DNA of 64,000 nucleotides from Lunularia cruciata (taxonomy: Eukaryota; Streptophyta; Marchantiopsida; Lunulariales; Lunulariaceae): the NCBI GenBank assembly GCA_948567375.1, contig OX419760.1, positions 10,044,001 to 10,108,000 on the forward strand, written 5' to 3'. Each line of letters begins with the position of its first letter. The first letter of the stretch is position 1. Below the pieces are notes generated by a model. That model was given only the letters and a program-made list of their open reading frames with translations. It searched no databases and had not been told where the DNA came from. Of the stretch, positions 12,565 to 24,360 are shown piece by piece. Made by a program: the position numbers and the translations under genes.

Positions 12565-13217
12565 AGGCATTCACAGAGTTATGTTGTTAAGTATTCATAA
12601 TTTTTGAAGATAGATAAAGCAAAGTGTTGAGTTTAGTGCTTGTCGCTTGAGGTTAATTCCAAGTATCAAATTTGTGTTTTTGTTTGTGAGTGTGTAGAGA
12701 ATTTCAAAGTGCAAGTCAATGTGTTTGTTGGATATTGGATTCCACAACCATGATCTTCATTCTATGTGTTTGATCTTGAGTGAAGTGCAATTGAAGCAAT
12801 GCCTTGATGATCTAAGAGGAATTGTAGTGTTGGTAGTATTCTGCATTTGCGAGTGATTTGAAGCAATTTTGATCAAGGAAGTTGTGCCTTCAATGAAGGG
12901 GTGGAATGAAATTCTAAGGTGAAGTCGTTTTGCAATGAAGTGGCAATTTTTGGGAGGGATTGAATCATCACAAACAAGATTATTTGGAAAGATTTAAAAG
13001 ATTTGTGATTAAGGAGTGTTAATTTGTGATGAGACTGAGAGTAAGTGCTTGTTACTCTCTTTTGGGTGAGGTTTCTACCTGAGAGATTAAAGATGCAATC
13101 AAGAAGAACTAATTTGGTTACTTTACTTCATATTTGGATATTTTTGACTTGTATCTCTACGAGAATGAACTTTACTTACTTGATTACTGCAAAATTGATA
13201 TTTTTTGGGTTGTCACA

Positions 13218-15250
13218 TTCACCTTCCTCTTTTGAGATTCTTGCACAATCAACTTCAACCATGCAGTCTTGCTTCCTCCAGCTTCCTTTTAGATTCCGTA
13301 CTCAACATCACTTTCAACTCCTTCATGACTGTTGGTGCTCCATCTGATTCCACCTTGGAACTACCTTCTCCTTACTTCTCTCTGCTTCTAACTCATTTTG
13401 ATACACCATCAATTTGTCTTCAAATTCAGCCTTTAGTGCCTCCTTCTCTTGCACATACTGGACTAATTGACCTTTGATTCCTTGCAATGCCCCCATAATT
13501 TTTCTTCTTCTCGAGTATGTTCTGCCAATTCTCATTGCCAAGCTTGGTCCTTCTTTGTTGTGCTTTTACTCAAACTCTTAAACTCTTGACCTCAACTCAT
13601 ACATCAATGACTTCCCATTTCATGGTCTCAACCAATGCCTTTTGCTCCTTCAATTCTTTGCTACACTTCTCAAAACTCTCCTACAAGGCATCTGAGCTTT
13701 TCTTCCAAAGAACTGCTTCAGCCCAAAGTTCATTAGCTTCCTTTTCTCCTTTGGTTAGCTTAGTCCTCAACAACAAGGTCTCCTCACTCCACTTATTCCT
13801 CCAACTCATCCTTCACTTCCGGATGTTGGCTCCTTAGATCTACTCTCTTTTGCTGCAAAAGCACCAACACAGGACAAACAATCTTTGATAGGTACTTGAC
13901 TCTATCAGCTTTTCCTTCCTTGTCTAATCTGCATTTATTTCAGGCAGGCATCTCTTCAATGGGTGTCTTACCTTGAAGACACAATCTTTGTATCTTCAAC
14001 GTCTCGCCCTCCAAGCTCTCTTCTTCATTCTCAACTTTGCTTGGTCTACTAACCACCACATGAGCACTTCTCTTTGTTCTTTCCGCCCTTGGAAAGACCA
14101 AGATACCCCCTCCTACATTGCCATCTCCTAGCTTGTCTGCTAGCAACTCCAAGCATGGCTTATCTCCTCCTTCCATGCAGTTGATCATCTCATGGAACTC
14201 ACTTTCTTTTTCTCTAGCAATACCTTCTCTGGATTGCTGAACTTTGGCTTCTCCCTTGCTATCACTACTTGACTCTTTGCTCCACAATGTAAACTCTTCG
14301 TTGGATCCCAAGTTTTCATCCTTCAACTTTGTTTCTCTTGCCAATTTTTCCTCCAAAGTTGATTCCTTCACTTGCATCAGTGCGGGCCTCAGATTGAGCC
14401 TTTGTATTTTCTAGGGCTGCACCTGCTTGATTTGTCCTTTAGGTCTACTTCTCTTTCTTGGCATGGGAATTTCAACAACCACTATCTTCTCCTTCCCACT
14501 CTGCAAGCAATAGTTATTTCCTTCACAAACCTGCTCAATGTAATATTGTTCATCCCCATCTGCATCTCTTTGCAAATCGGGGTGAAAATGGGACAACATC
14601 CGTCCTCTCTCCTTTGAGCTTAATAGGTTCAACCCAAAGTAGAAGTGGGTTGCAAAGGGAACAAAGTAGCGGGGTGGCATGTCTATCCTCCAATTGGTGA
14701 TCATCTACCCCACTTGTTGGTGCAAACACTTTGCCCAATCCATCGCTTCTCTTGTAAACATATGATGGAAGAACACTACTTGTTGCATTGTTACATGAGT
14801 GGTTTGCTCTAGCTTGAACATAACCATCATCATTTTTACAATCCCTCTTTGCATTGGATTCTTTTAACTATCCACCTTGTACACGTTCTTGGTGCAAGGT
14901 CTACTAAAAGAGTTCCTCACCTGGTAGTTTATTCCAAAGCATCACCCTTCCAATAGAAGGTGACACCGCCTACCTCTCTTGCTTCTCTTCTTAGGAAATC
15001 TCCAATTTGACTTTATCCATTGAGCCAGATTTCCTCTCTTCTCCTCATGCTTGGGCCCATCCTTACACATACTGGCAGTGATCTCTGCCATGAACCCTAG
15101 AACGCTCAAATTCTAGTTCCAGGTCAGAAATGTGATACAAAATTTGGACAAGACATCAATCCATGCCACTACATCTAATTGGTGAATTGCAAGACTTCTC
15201 ACCACACTCTACTTAGTTCCCTTTAAGGCCATTATATGCTTCCTTACTCT
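13218..15250 (-). pseudogene. LTR-internal coiled-coil ORF remnant (copy C)
   Basis: From N- to C-terminus on the minus strand, the pieces are the globular block at 14411-14704 (NWRIDMPPRYFVPFATHFYF then GLNLL), an acidic/basic linker at 13940-14377, and a coiled-coil piece at 13323-13541 (EALKAEFEDKLMVYQNELEA). The frame is cut at 13218 by the insertion of copy B. Protein-level similarity to copies A, B and J is greater than expected from the damaged DNA. The block around FATHFYFGLNLL keeps its pattern while several residues differ. Unknown function. Confidence 0.65.
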
Positions 15251-15770
15251 CAGCTTATGAAGATCAAACCTAGACTCTAACCCACTCTTGTTGCATATTT
15301 TGAATTTTCATTCCATTGGGTTGACTTTGAAGGCATAAAATACCTTCTAGACATTTTTGTGCTTCCTCAAAAAAATCTCAATTTTATAGTCCTTTGCTGA
15401 TTGGTCATTCTTTAGTCATTTATTTGTTTACCCACCAATTTTTCTGGTTGGTTTCTTGTCACTTTTGAGACCATCTTGGTCCCAAGATAATCACTTTCTT
15501 TCCACAAACTTTCTTGATTGGCAAAACCCAAGAAAAAGTTGCTATAGGTTCTTTGGAACAAGTTGCGCATCCCAATGTGAAGTACTCTATATTTGGCTTC
15601 ACACTTCTATTTGTTTGACCCAAATCCTTCTAAATTTGACCCAAGGTCAACTTTGGGTTTACACAAAAACACAAAATTCTTCATGTTTCTTCCCCATTTA
15701 GCCCTTCTTTGGCTTTACCAATGCACTTCTACCTTAAAACTAAAAAAAACCAAAACATGAATGTACCACA
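13218..15770 (-). repeat. Partial LTR of copy C, interrupted by B
   Basis: Minus-strand LTR whose outer end (element 5' end) is at 15770, where the plus strand reads GTACCACA. The upstream 15640-15760 stretch matches the LTR starts of copies I and H, including the phrase CTTTGGGTTTACAC. The rest of this LTR lies beyond copy B, to the left of the window. At 15771 a different minus-strand LTR (D) begins in the middle of its own ORF, so C had inserted into D. Confidence 0.75.
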
Positions 15771-16790
15771 ACTACTATACCTTGGGTTCTCCATCACTTC
15801 CATTGCTTGATTCCTCACTCTACAATGTGAGTTCTGCTTCTACTTCTTCTGCCGCGTCCTTTAACTTATACTCAGCTTCTTCTTTTGATTCTTCTATACT
15901 AGGAACACCGTCTCTTTTGGTCAACTCCACTTCTTTGTCTTTAAGATTTTTGCCTCCACTCTCTTTTGTTGTCCCATCTTGGTAAAGAGGTCATTGCTAC
16001 TTCTGATTTCACAGATGTATCGTTGTTCTTCTACATCTGCTTCTCTTTGAAAGTCTTGGTGGAAGCGTCACACCATCTTTTGTCTCTTGGCCGCACTCAG
16101 TAGGTTCAGCCTAAGGTAAAACTGTGCTGCAAATGGCATAAGGTAGTGTGGCGGTGATCTATCTCTCCAATTCAAGATCATCTACCTTTTTTGTTGGTGA
16201 AAGCACTTTGCCCAATTCACCGGTTCTATTGTAAACATTTGATGGAAAAATATTACCTAGTGCTTCATTACATAAGTGGTTTGCTATGGCTTGAAGATTG
16301 CCATCATCACCTTGACAATACTCTGCCTTATCGGGTCTCAATAGCTATCCACTTTGTATCTATTCTTTGTACACAGAGCACTAAAGAAATTTTGGACTTC
16401 TATAGTTTCTTTTGTAGACTCTTCCTTCTTGTGGAATGTAGCTCCAATTTCCTCACCTGACTCTTTCCCTAGGACTTGTCTCCAATCCTTCTCTATCCAT
16501 CAAGCCGGATTGCCTCTCTTCCATTCTTCCTTTGGACCCTCTTCATAGTTACTTGCAGTTACTTGCAGTTATTATTTTTGTCATGAAACCAAGAAAACTC
16601 AAGTTCCAATTCTAGGCCAAAAAAGTGATCCAAAGTCTACTAAAAATTTGTATCCTTGCTATGACATCTTACCTTTCAATTGTAGGATTCCTCACTACAA
16701 GTGAGTGACTCTTGTTTCCACTCCTCATTGGCATTGTGCAATCTCTAACTCTTTGTCTCTAGAAGATTATCCGTTTCCCTAGACAAGAAA
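15771..16790 (-). pseudogene. LTR-internal ORF N-terminal remnant (copy D)
   Basis: The minus strand carries the N-terminal globular part only. A decayed equivalent of the block with the MKHQAVFFHKMFAGE and PPHYIVPF motifs is shifted between frames; 16159-16341 is one surviving frame (ELGKVLSPTKKVDDLELE). The acidic linker lies at 15771-15990. The coiled-coil half lies beyond the insertion of C, off-window. Not functional. Confidence 0.55.
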
Positions 16791-16945
16791 TTCTCACTCC
16801 CTCAGGATTCATAAAAATCAAACTCTTGGTCGGCTCTATAATGGGCACTCCTTTGGGACAACTACTTAGTGGCATAGGATACTTGCATGACATTTCAAAA
16901 TCCCTCAATGAAAGTTTCAATCTTATAGTTCTTTGCTACGTGGTG
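15771..16945 (-). repeat. LTR of copy D, first part
   Basis: Minus-strand LTR sequence that starts inside the LTR ORF (next to the insertion of C) and runs toward the LTR start. It stops matching the family near 16945, after TTCTTTGCTA. The missing continuation, including the LTR start GTGGGTACCACA, reappears at about 35430-35808. The two parts therefore belong to one LTR, split by the unidentified block 16946-18029 and by copy E. Confidence 0.7.
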
Positions 16946-18029
16946 TCGTGTTATGGTTTGTGTAGCCCATGAAAAAGTAAATTGGTGTGGTTTATCTCCA
17001 TAAAGATGGAGTACGTTGTATGATGGATCCCACGGTTGAGCTATTGCCATGTGAGCAATCTTTGAACATGTTTACTATTGGCCACATGGATTATGATCTT
17101 ATCTTCTTTGAGGGCTCTTATGTATGTAGGCAATGGAGAGCTGAAAGGAAGGTGTGTTTTTAGTTGGAGGAGTCTCAAGGAGGAGGACGTTGAGATTGAG
17201 AGTTGTAGTAGAGTGTGGCGGTTGGCATCAAAGAGAGCAATTGAGTAGCAGATGTCCCATGCTTCCAATTTGCCACTCCCAAATCCTTTTCTCATCAAGC
17301 TTCTGATTCTATACCGTGATGGCTTACCAGATTGAATGGTGGCACATTTTGGACCCATATTCATAGAGTTGATGATTGGAAACCCAGATTCTATTGTTCT
17401 TTTGTTGATTACTTATGAACAAGTCTAGGATTTAAAAATCTATGTGCTCCTATAATTGGATAATGACTCAATTTTGCTCATGAACTTCATGGTGGAGTTG
17501 TGGGGTCCACATGTCAAAAACTAATGAGGCTAAATGACAAAATTGTAGGAGATTGAGTTCCAAGGAAAAATTCAGGAGATTTTGGACTATCAAGGGAGTT
17601 TTGGGAAGGCATTTGAAGCAAAAGGACCAAAATTGGAAAGAATAGTTAACCAGCTATTTGAGTCAATTCTATGGGAGATATGATTGATTGAATCAAGGGT
17701 GGGGGGTAAAATACATAAACTGGAGCACAAAATAGGTGATTTAAATAGCTTCATTAGACATCTTTATGATCTATCAATTGGGTTGGTGAGTTGATAGAGT
17801 GCATGTACTACTTACTTAGCTCAAGTAATTTTAGAGTTTGATCAGTCTCAAATCAGTCTGGCCAATTAAAGTTGGAGCTTTGGAAAGTGAGGAGTTGGAG
17901 ATGAGATGTTGATCAAGTTTGAAGATTTGGTCACTCTTGAAGTTGTGATCTAACTCACCCTTGTGAAAATTACCTGTATTGTTGGTAGCTAGGGTTTCCA
18001 CTTCTATGCAAAGGTTTCATGTGAAATCT
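16946..18029 (+). other. Unidentified block splitting the LTR of copy D
   Basis: About 1.1 kb matching neither the family 1 LTR nor its internal region, lying between the broken end of LTR D and copy E. A short piece at 35410 to about 35450 on the other side of E may be its remainder. It contains a decayed plus-strand reading frame (16981-17794). I saw no clear terminal repeats. Confidence 0.5.
16981..17794 (+). pseudogene. Decayed ORF of unknown origin
   Basis: On the plus strand one frame reads GVVYLHKDGVRCMM, then TVELLPCEQSLNMFTIGHMD and DLIFFEG. After a one-base shift near 17160 a second frame continues in register to TGA at 17792-17794 with only scattered stops: VEIESCSRVWRLASKRAIE, NPFLIKLLILYRDGLPD, FQGKIQEILDYQGSFGKAFE and KIHKLEHKIGDLNSFIRHLY. 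This coherence over about 260 codons suggests a former gene, either a fragment of a host gene or the gag of another element. I do not recognise the family. The last 60 residues have a helical, coiled-coil-like character. Confidence 0.4.
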
Positions 18030-18147
18030 TGTGGTACCCACATTTTTTTTTCCTATTTTTGAAGAACAAGTGTACAGACAAAGCCGTATTGTACCTGTAT
18101 GGCATCAAAAAGTGAAGAATGGTGTCTTTGGGTTGTAAGACAACTCC
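18030..18147 (+). repeat. LTR start stub of copy E
   Basis: Begins TGTGGTACCCACATTTTT and follows the LTR for about 118 bases (to GGTTGTAAGACAA). It then jumps directly into integrase coding sequence. The rest of this LTR and nearly all of its internal region are deleted. Confidence 0.8.
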
Positions 18148-18779
18148 TTTTAATCCCAAAGAAAATGGCCTAATGCAAAAGGCGAATGGGTTACTTTGTA
18201 ATATTCTTAATAAAGTGACTGTCAATTTTGCATATGATTAGGAAACAAAGTTAAACCGCGTTATGGGCATATCAAACAATAGAAAAGATCACAACCAAGA
18301 AAAATCCATACTTCTTGACATACGGCTTGCAGCCCATCCTACGAGTTGAATTTGAGGTACTGACATACCAGATTGTATGTGAGGAACCGTTGTCAAGAGA
18401 AGAAAGTCAAGATCTTTGGATCCATCAACTGATGTGGTTAGTAGAGAAAAGAGACAATGCAATGCAAACCACAAACAAAGAACAAGAATAAAGGAAAATC
18501 AGGCACCATAAGCACATCAAGCATGTTACTATTTGTGAAGGAGATTTGGTTTTGTTATATGACAATTGTTGAATATTTTTTCTAGGCAAATTGCATTTGA
18601 GATGGATTGTGCACTATCAAGTACTTCATACTTATGACAAAATGGGTCCATTCAACTTGCAAACTTGGAGGGGCAACCATTTGCCACTTCAGTGAATGGG
18701 TGGAGACTTCAAAAATATTAGATGATAGACTCGGAGGTCTCTAAGACATCTTAGGTCTATGTTTGCGGGGATGCTCACA
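18148..18779 (+). pseudogene. Integrase C-terminal remnant in the left unit of E
   Basis: The translation starts at the end of the catalytic core (NPKENGLMQKANGLLCNIL, with Gln where the catalytic Glu is expected). It continues through the C-terminal region (LRWIVHYQVLHTYDKMGPFN and FATSVNGWRLQKY) to the polypurine tract. The Glu to Gln change at the third D,D,E position is directly visible. In the right unit the same site reads GLMEKAN. Stops and a frameshift are present. Confidence 0.75.
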
Positions 18780-18795
18780 TTTGAGGAAGGAGGTA
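18780..18795 (+). other. Polypurine tract before the middle LTR of E
   Basis: TTTGAGGAAGGAGGTA lies directly before TGTGGTACCC. Its presence here, with a primer binding site on the other side of the same LTR, is what shows that the LTR is shared. Confidence 0.75.
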
Positions 18796-21700
18796 TGTGG
18801 TACCCACATTTTTGTTATTTTCCTATTTTTGAAGAAGAAGTGTACAAACAAAGTTGTATTGTACATGTATGGCATCAAAAAGTGAAGAATGGTGGCTTCA
18901 GGTTGTAATCCAAAGTGAAATGACTTTGTGTTAGAAGACAAAGTACTCGTATTGGTCCTGTCAGCATTCAACCCAAAGTAAGGAAACTTCATCTCGAGGT
19001 GCTCAACCCGAGGCAAGGATAGTGTAACAACTTTCCTTCAGGGTTGGACATTCAAGAAGGTACTACACACAACACAGCTGGCCTATAAGGGGGGGAAAAT
19101 TGACATTAAGAAGAGCATGCAGAAGATGTGATTTCTTGGTAGAAGCTCAAAGTGAAGAAAGACTGATGAGACACGCCACTATAAAATTTGGGATTGAGAC
19201 AGAAAGATGACAAGTAACTTCCCATTGCCATTAAGGAGTCATCTTGAGGGAGATCAAGGAAGAGCAATTGTAGTAAGAGATGCACTTGGGCATCAAGAGG
19301 ATTGTTAGTCCGGGAGTCAAGCGGAAGAATAGTCACCAACCCAGAGTAGCGGAGAGTAAGATGGGAGGTGGAAAGAAGAACTCAAAATTTGCAATGAGAA
19401 ATCATCCAATTTGGAGGTTAGATATGATTGCAAGAATAGAAGTCTTGAGCAGGCTTCGGATCACATTTTTGGCATGGAACTAGAATCTGAGTTTTCCAAG
19501 CTTCATGACCAAAATAATCAAGAGTAAGTGTCTAGATGGACCTGAGATAGAGGGTAAGAGAGGAAATCCGGCTGAGTCAGATTGGAGGTTAGTACTTGGA
19601 AGAGAGGCGGGTGAGGAGTAGGGAGCCACATTCTTGGAGAAAGGAGAAGTAGTTGAGGAAACCCAAGAAGTACGAGATGCCTTTTCTTCAAAACTCACAA
19701 AGAATGAATATAAGGATGAGAGTGAAAAGGACCTTATGAAGAGAGGCATAGTAGGAGCAATGATGGCCATCTTCAAGCCGGAGCAAACCACTTATGTGAT
19801 GAAACATCAAGCGGTGTTTCTCCATAAGATGTTTGGAGGGAGCTGATCAATTGGGCAAAGTGCTTCCATCAGCGCATGAGACAAATGGTATGGAATTTGT
19901 AGGATAAGTCACCTCCACACTACATTATGTTGTTTGCAACCCATTTTTACTTGGGATTGAATCAATTGAATGTGACGGAATAACACAAGATGGTGTCGCA
20001 CTTCCATCCCCACTTAAGGAGAGATGTTGATGCATATGAGCAGCAATACATTCTTCAGATCAGAAGCAGTGATGAGTACTATACACAGAGGAGGCCAAGC
20101 ATGAGATTGGTGGTGAATGCTCCAAAGTCAAAGAAGAGGAGTCGACCAGCAGAATAAGTAGCAGTGATGAGACCACAAAAGACTAGAAAAGTGAACCCAA
20201 AGAAAAACCTGGTGGTAATAGCATTGTCGGGAGAAGAATTGGAAGGAGAAGAGAAGTACAAGTCAAAAGACTCGGAGAGAGAAGAAGAACCTTAACTCAC
20301 ATTGCAAAGTGGTGAAGCGAGTAGCAAGAGTGAGGATGGAGTGGAGATGCAGCCGGTACTAGAAAGAGAGAAGAGAGAGCTGGAGATGGTAGAAGAAGAT
20401 AACTGGAAGGAAAAAGAGGAAGTCCAGAGAAAGAGGAGAAGAAAGTTACCATTCAAAGAGGTATTCAATCCAAAAGAAATGTGACGTATGAGGCAACGCA
20501 AAGCAAAAGAAGAGAAATGGAAACTGAAAGTTTGGGGAGCAAGGAATCAATTCCAATTAGGCAACTTTAGCTGAGGAGAAGAGTGTCATATGAAGAAGAA
20601 GCAAAGAAGGATAAAAGACCGCAAGAAGAAGGGAACTAGATCAAAGGAGTGGAGTATCTACGGGAGATTGTTTGTCCATTGCTGATGAAGCTAGAGGAGA
20701 AGAAGAAAGAAATGTAGTTGGAGTATCCAGATGTAAAGATTGTGTTGCATGTGTTGGCATGGTTAGAAGAAGAAGAAAGAAATGCGGTTGGAGTATCCAA
20801 ATGTAAAGATTGTGTTGCATGTGTTGGCATGGTTAGAAGAAGAGAACTTGGAGTTGAAGGAGAGTATAACCCGAGGAGAGGAGAAAAAGGAGGAACTGTG
20901 AGTAGATGAAGTAGTCCAAAATCAAGTGATTGAGAATTAAAAGAGAGAAGTGAGGAGTAGAGAGAGAATAATAGAGCAAAATGTCATAGCCAAGGAAAGA
21001 CAAATAGCTAAGTATGAAATCATGAAACAATAGTATGCTAATTCTTGATTAGAAATCATCCATCATTGCTATGACAAGGGTAGCAAAGAAGGAGTAAGAT
21101 CTTGATAGAGTGATGCATAGTGTAGAAGAGAAGAAGCAGATCTAGCAAAGAAAATTAATAGTGAGGTATAGAGAAGAAGAAAGATTGAGGGAGTAACTTC
21201 ATAATCTAGAAGAGAAGATAGTGCAGAAAGAGAAGAAGAAGGAGAATGTGAAGGCCAAATCTGAGGTAGAGCTGGCAATGTACTAGGAAGACAAGCAAGC
21301 AGATTGGGAATGTGAGAGAAGAATGAAGCTTGAGCCGTTGAAGGAGATAGTAGTGAAGATGAATGTGATGTTGAGTACTGGAGCCACTGTAAGAATTAAA
21401 GAAAGAATATTGCACAAATTAAGATTGTTGGTGCAAGAGACGAGGAGAAGAAATGCAAAGGATAAGGACTTGAATGCTTTATTGATTAGCCTTAGAACTC
21501 GTGTAGATAGGAAGATATTGGAAGTTGAAGACAATATCAAGATTAGATTAGATTTAGTTAAGTAGGCAATAGATAAACTTTAGAAGGATGTAAGAGTGAA
21601 ATCCAAGGTAGAAGAAATAGGAGTAAAAATATCTTTGGAGTTGACATTGGAAATATTAGAGAATGATGGATTGCACGTGGAAGATATTTATAGATTGCTT

Positions 21701-22356
21701 ATGATGGGAACTGCAGATTAGGAGGAAGAAGTGTTAGAATTGGTAGTGCTAATCTTAGTGCTTGTCACTTGAGCTTGATTTTGAGTATCAGTATTGTGTT
21801 TGTGTCTCTGAGTGTGTGGAGAATTTTGAAGTGCAAATCAATGTGTTTGTTGGATGTTGGATTCCACAACCGTGATCTTCATTCTATGTGTTTGATTTTG
21901 AGTGAAGTGCAATTGGAGCAATGCCTTGATAGATCTGAGAGGAATTGTAGTGTTAGTAGTATTATGCAATTGTGAGTGCATTGCAGAGTTGATGTGAAGC
22001 AATTTTGATTGAGGAAATTGTGCTTTTAGTTGAGGAGTGGAATGCAATTCTGACGCAGAAGTGTTTTGCAGTGAAGTGCCATTTTTGGGAGAGACTAAAT
22101 CATCACAATCAAGATTGTTTGAAAATATTTGATGAAGTTGTGATTAAGTGTGACATTTTTGTGTGACGAGACTATGAGTCAGTGCTTGTTTCTCTCTTTT
22201 GGGTGTGGTTTCTACCGGAGAAATTAAAGAAGCAATCAAGAAGAGCCACGTTTGTGACATTTGACTTTGTATTTGGATATTTTTGGCTAGTATATCTGTG
22301 TGAACAAACTTTACTTACCTAATAACCGCAAAAGTGATATTTGCCGGGTTGTGACA
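18796..22356 (+). repeat. Middle (shared) LTR of copy E
   Basis: 3.56 kb, from TGTGGTACCCACA to GTTGTGACA (one substitution in the terminus). Relative to the last LTR of E it lacks about 0.3 kb after 21747, which removes the ORF C-terminus and the TATA-like box. It also has an extra 70-base tandem copy (20701-20770 and 20771-20840). As the 5' LTR of the full unit it has probably lost its promoter. Confidence 0.83.
19361..21747 (+). pseudogene. LTR-internal coiled-coil ORF remnant (middle LTR of E)
   Basis: Start MGGGKKNSKFAMRNHPIWRL at 19361, the best preserved N-terminus of this protein family in the window. It continues with ARIEVLSRLRITFLAWN, then the block TTYVMKHQAVFLHKMF (19634-19846) and a decayed HFYLGLNQL block. 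A Lys-rich segment and a Glu-rich linker (20302-20484) follow. The coiled coil ends with RTRVDRKILEVEDNIKIRLD (21323-21565). A 70-base tandem duplication at 20701-20840 shifts the frame, and the C-terminal 50 or so codons are deleted. Several in-frame stops occur. No known enzymatic motif was seen. Confidence 0.7.
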
Positions 22357-22363
22357 TGATTTT

Positions 22364-22381
22364 TGGCACCGCTGCCAAGGA
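22364..22381 (+). other. Primer binding site, tRNA-Asp type (copy E)
   Basis: TGGCACCGCTGCCAAGGA lies seven bases after the LTR end. It resembles the complement of plant tRNA-Asp 3' end (TGGCGCCGTTGCCGGGGA) with four differences. Confidence 0.75.
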
Positions 22382-22444
22382 TACAAATCTCAAAAGTGGG
22401 AGAATACAAAGTCAATATTAAAACTGGGTGTTAAAGCAACATGA

Positions 22445-24360
22445 ATGTCTACATTGAGTGAACAACATGAAGAAAGAACTCAAAGACAAACGTTGCAATA
22501 TGAAGAAGAACAATTTCAAAAGGGCCACTTCAATTTAGACAAGGCTAAAAGAGAGGCGTTGGATTTACAACTCCTTCATAAAGTTCAAGAATCCCCGCTA
22601 GAGCTTGAATGCAAGAAATGTGAAGTTGGGTGGTATAGATACTTCACGTCTCCTAATTCCAAGAGGAAGAAAGACTCAAGCGGGCATACATATTCCTTAT
22701 GACCCAATACCTTGACTTCCCTAAAAGCTATCAAGGAAGTCAATTTTATTAAAGGATTTATTTGTGAAAAGATAGCACAAAGTTTGACAAAAGAAGAGTG
22801 TCAACACCTTCTATGCATGATTCTTTGATTGTCACGGAGGAATTTTGAAGAACACTTTGAGGGTGTTGAAACTCTCGCTTCTACTTGAGTTGAAGTCAAT
22901 ACAATCAGAGAAGACATAATTGTCCAAGAAGACCCACGTTAAAGTTGACCAATTGAAACCCTTGGGTTGTCAATACCAGCCAATTCTTTGGTTCCATCAA
23001 GTTCAACCTAACCTCAGCTGATTCCACCAAGTAAAAATGACTTTGTAACCTGTCACCCAACATGCCTATCAAAAGTATAAGGAGACGTAACAAGACAAAG
23101 ATCCCGATGAATTCATCAAAGAATTTGAAGTCACTTCCTTTGCCAATAAGGAACATGACTTGACGGATTGCTTGTGGATTTTCCCCAATCTGCTCCAAAA
23201 GGAGGCTCAAAGTTGGTTTACGCATGTGACCTAGAAGGGGTTTGTACCAGCGGACAAGGCAAACTTGAGAAACAATTTCCTAGGACAATTCCGGGAAGTT
23301 GATTACAGCACAAGTGTCTTCATGACACTCAACGATCTAGATAGACAAAAGAAGGAGAAGTTGCGAGACTACATGGCACTCTTGAACCAAGTCCCAAAGC
23401 AATTGGGTGTGGTGGGTTACTCCAATGCCCCAAGCCATTACCTAGTTCCTAGGAGAACTATCACCAGAGATTTGTATCTTTACCAGGGAGAGGAATGCAA
23501 CTTCCCTTGACAAAGTCCTCAAATATGTCACCCGATACAAGGCGCCCCACTCTCATTCTTTTGATAACCAACAAAATTGGGAGAAGAAAGGCAAGAAGCA
23601 TAGACAAAGAGCTTCTTGCAGTACATCCCCTTCTTTGCAAGAATCCTCCACATCTTCAAGTTCTTCTTCTGAGTCCAAAGAAGAGTCAAAGCCAAGAAGA
23701 ATACAAAGATGTGAATGAAATAAATTACTAACACCCCCAGCAAAGAGTGTACATAAGGTAGACAACAGGTTGGATACTCTTATAAAATAGTTTGTGGATT
23801 TTAAGATCAAGATGATTGGGGTGAAGGACCAAAAGAAGCCTCCATCTTCTGGCAGATCCAATGTATGGTGCACCGCGTGTGGCAAGTTAGGCCATGCAAA
23901 CACAAAATGCAATACTTGTAATGCATTCCTAGTGCAGCAGATTGATTGGGTTCCAAGATGGAACCAGGAAGAGGAAGAAGAAACAATGTACCAAACTCAA
24001 GATGTACCGCCTCAAGTGAGCACATCATATCAAGGTCCAAGGTATGGACCAAGGGAGTATAACCAATGGCTTCCCCACAAAGGCCACTGATGAGCAACCA
24101 AAATTGACCTCAAAATGTTACACCCAGAGCATGTTACAATTGTGGCTTGATGAGGCATTGTCTCCAAACTGTCTGGAGCCAAGATGGCCAATTGAGTAGG
24201 TTTTCTTATGTGGGAACTGTTAATGATTGGGTCATATGGGCAACCAATGCCCTTGTCCGCCAAACCCAAAGCCGCCTGTGAAATATATACTGACCCCAAC
24301 TAAACATGCTACACTTCAAGCAAAAGGGGATACAACTATAAACTGTATAACATTTGAGGA
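22445..24360 (+). pseudogene. gag region of copy E
   Basis: Start ATG at 22445 (MSTLSEQHEERTQRQTLQ). Capsid-like gag follows, with the conserved phrases NNFLGQFREVDYSTSVF and LNDLDRQKKEKLRDYMALLN (23265-23510) that match copy I at 46553-46978. A clear CCHC knuckle, CTACGKLGHANTKC, lies at about 23871-23912. A second knuckle near 24130 is broken (CYNCGLMRHC) and the third survives partly as MGNQCPCPP (24227 on). Gag would form the virus-like particle and bind RNA. Stops and frameshifts at about 22700, 23230, 23510 and 24090 inactivate it. Confidence 0.83.

Larger units (their letters stand above)
8022..13217 (+). mobile_element. Family 1 element, copy B (3' end)
   Basis: Plus-strand remnant made of an integrase C-terminal tail, polypurine tract and complete 3' LTR. 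Its upstream part lies left of the window because copy A inserted into it. On the right it ends with GTTGTCACA at 13217, and minus-strand LTR sequence of copy C begins at 13218, so B had inserted in C. Confidence 0.85.
8457..13217 (+). repeat. 3' LTR of copy B with internal duplication
   Basis: The LTR starts TGTGGTACCCACA and ends GTTGTCACA. At 4.76 kb it is about 0.97 kb longer than its relatives. The excess is a tandem copy of the coiled-coil region plus a TATA-like box: unit 1 lies at about 10290-11255, unit 2 at about 11258-12225, with an offset of 967-968 at three landmarks. A TATA-like CTATATAAAGG lies at 12554-12564, and a second TATTTAAAGG at 11257-11266 sits at the junction of the units. 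Confidence 0.85.
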
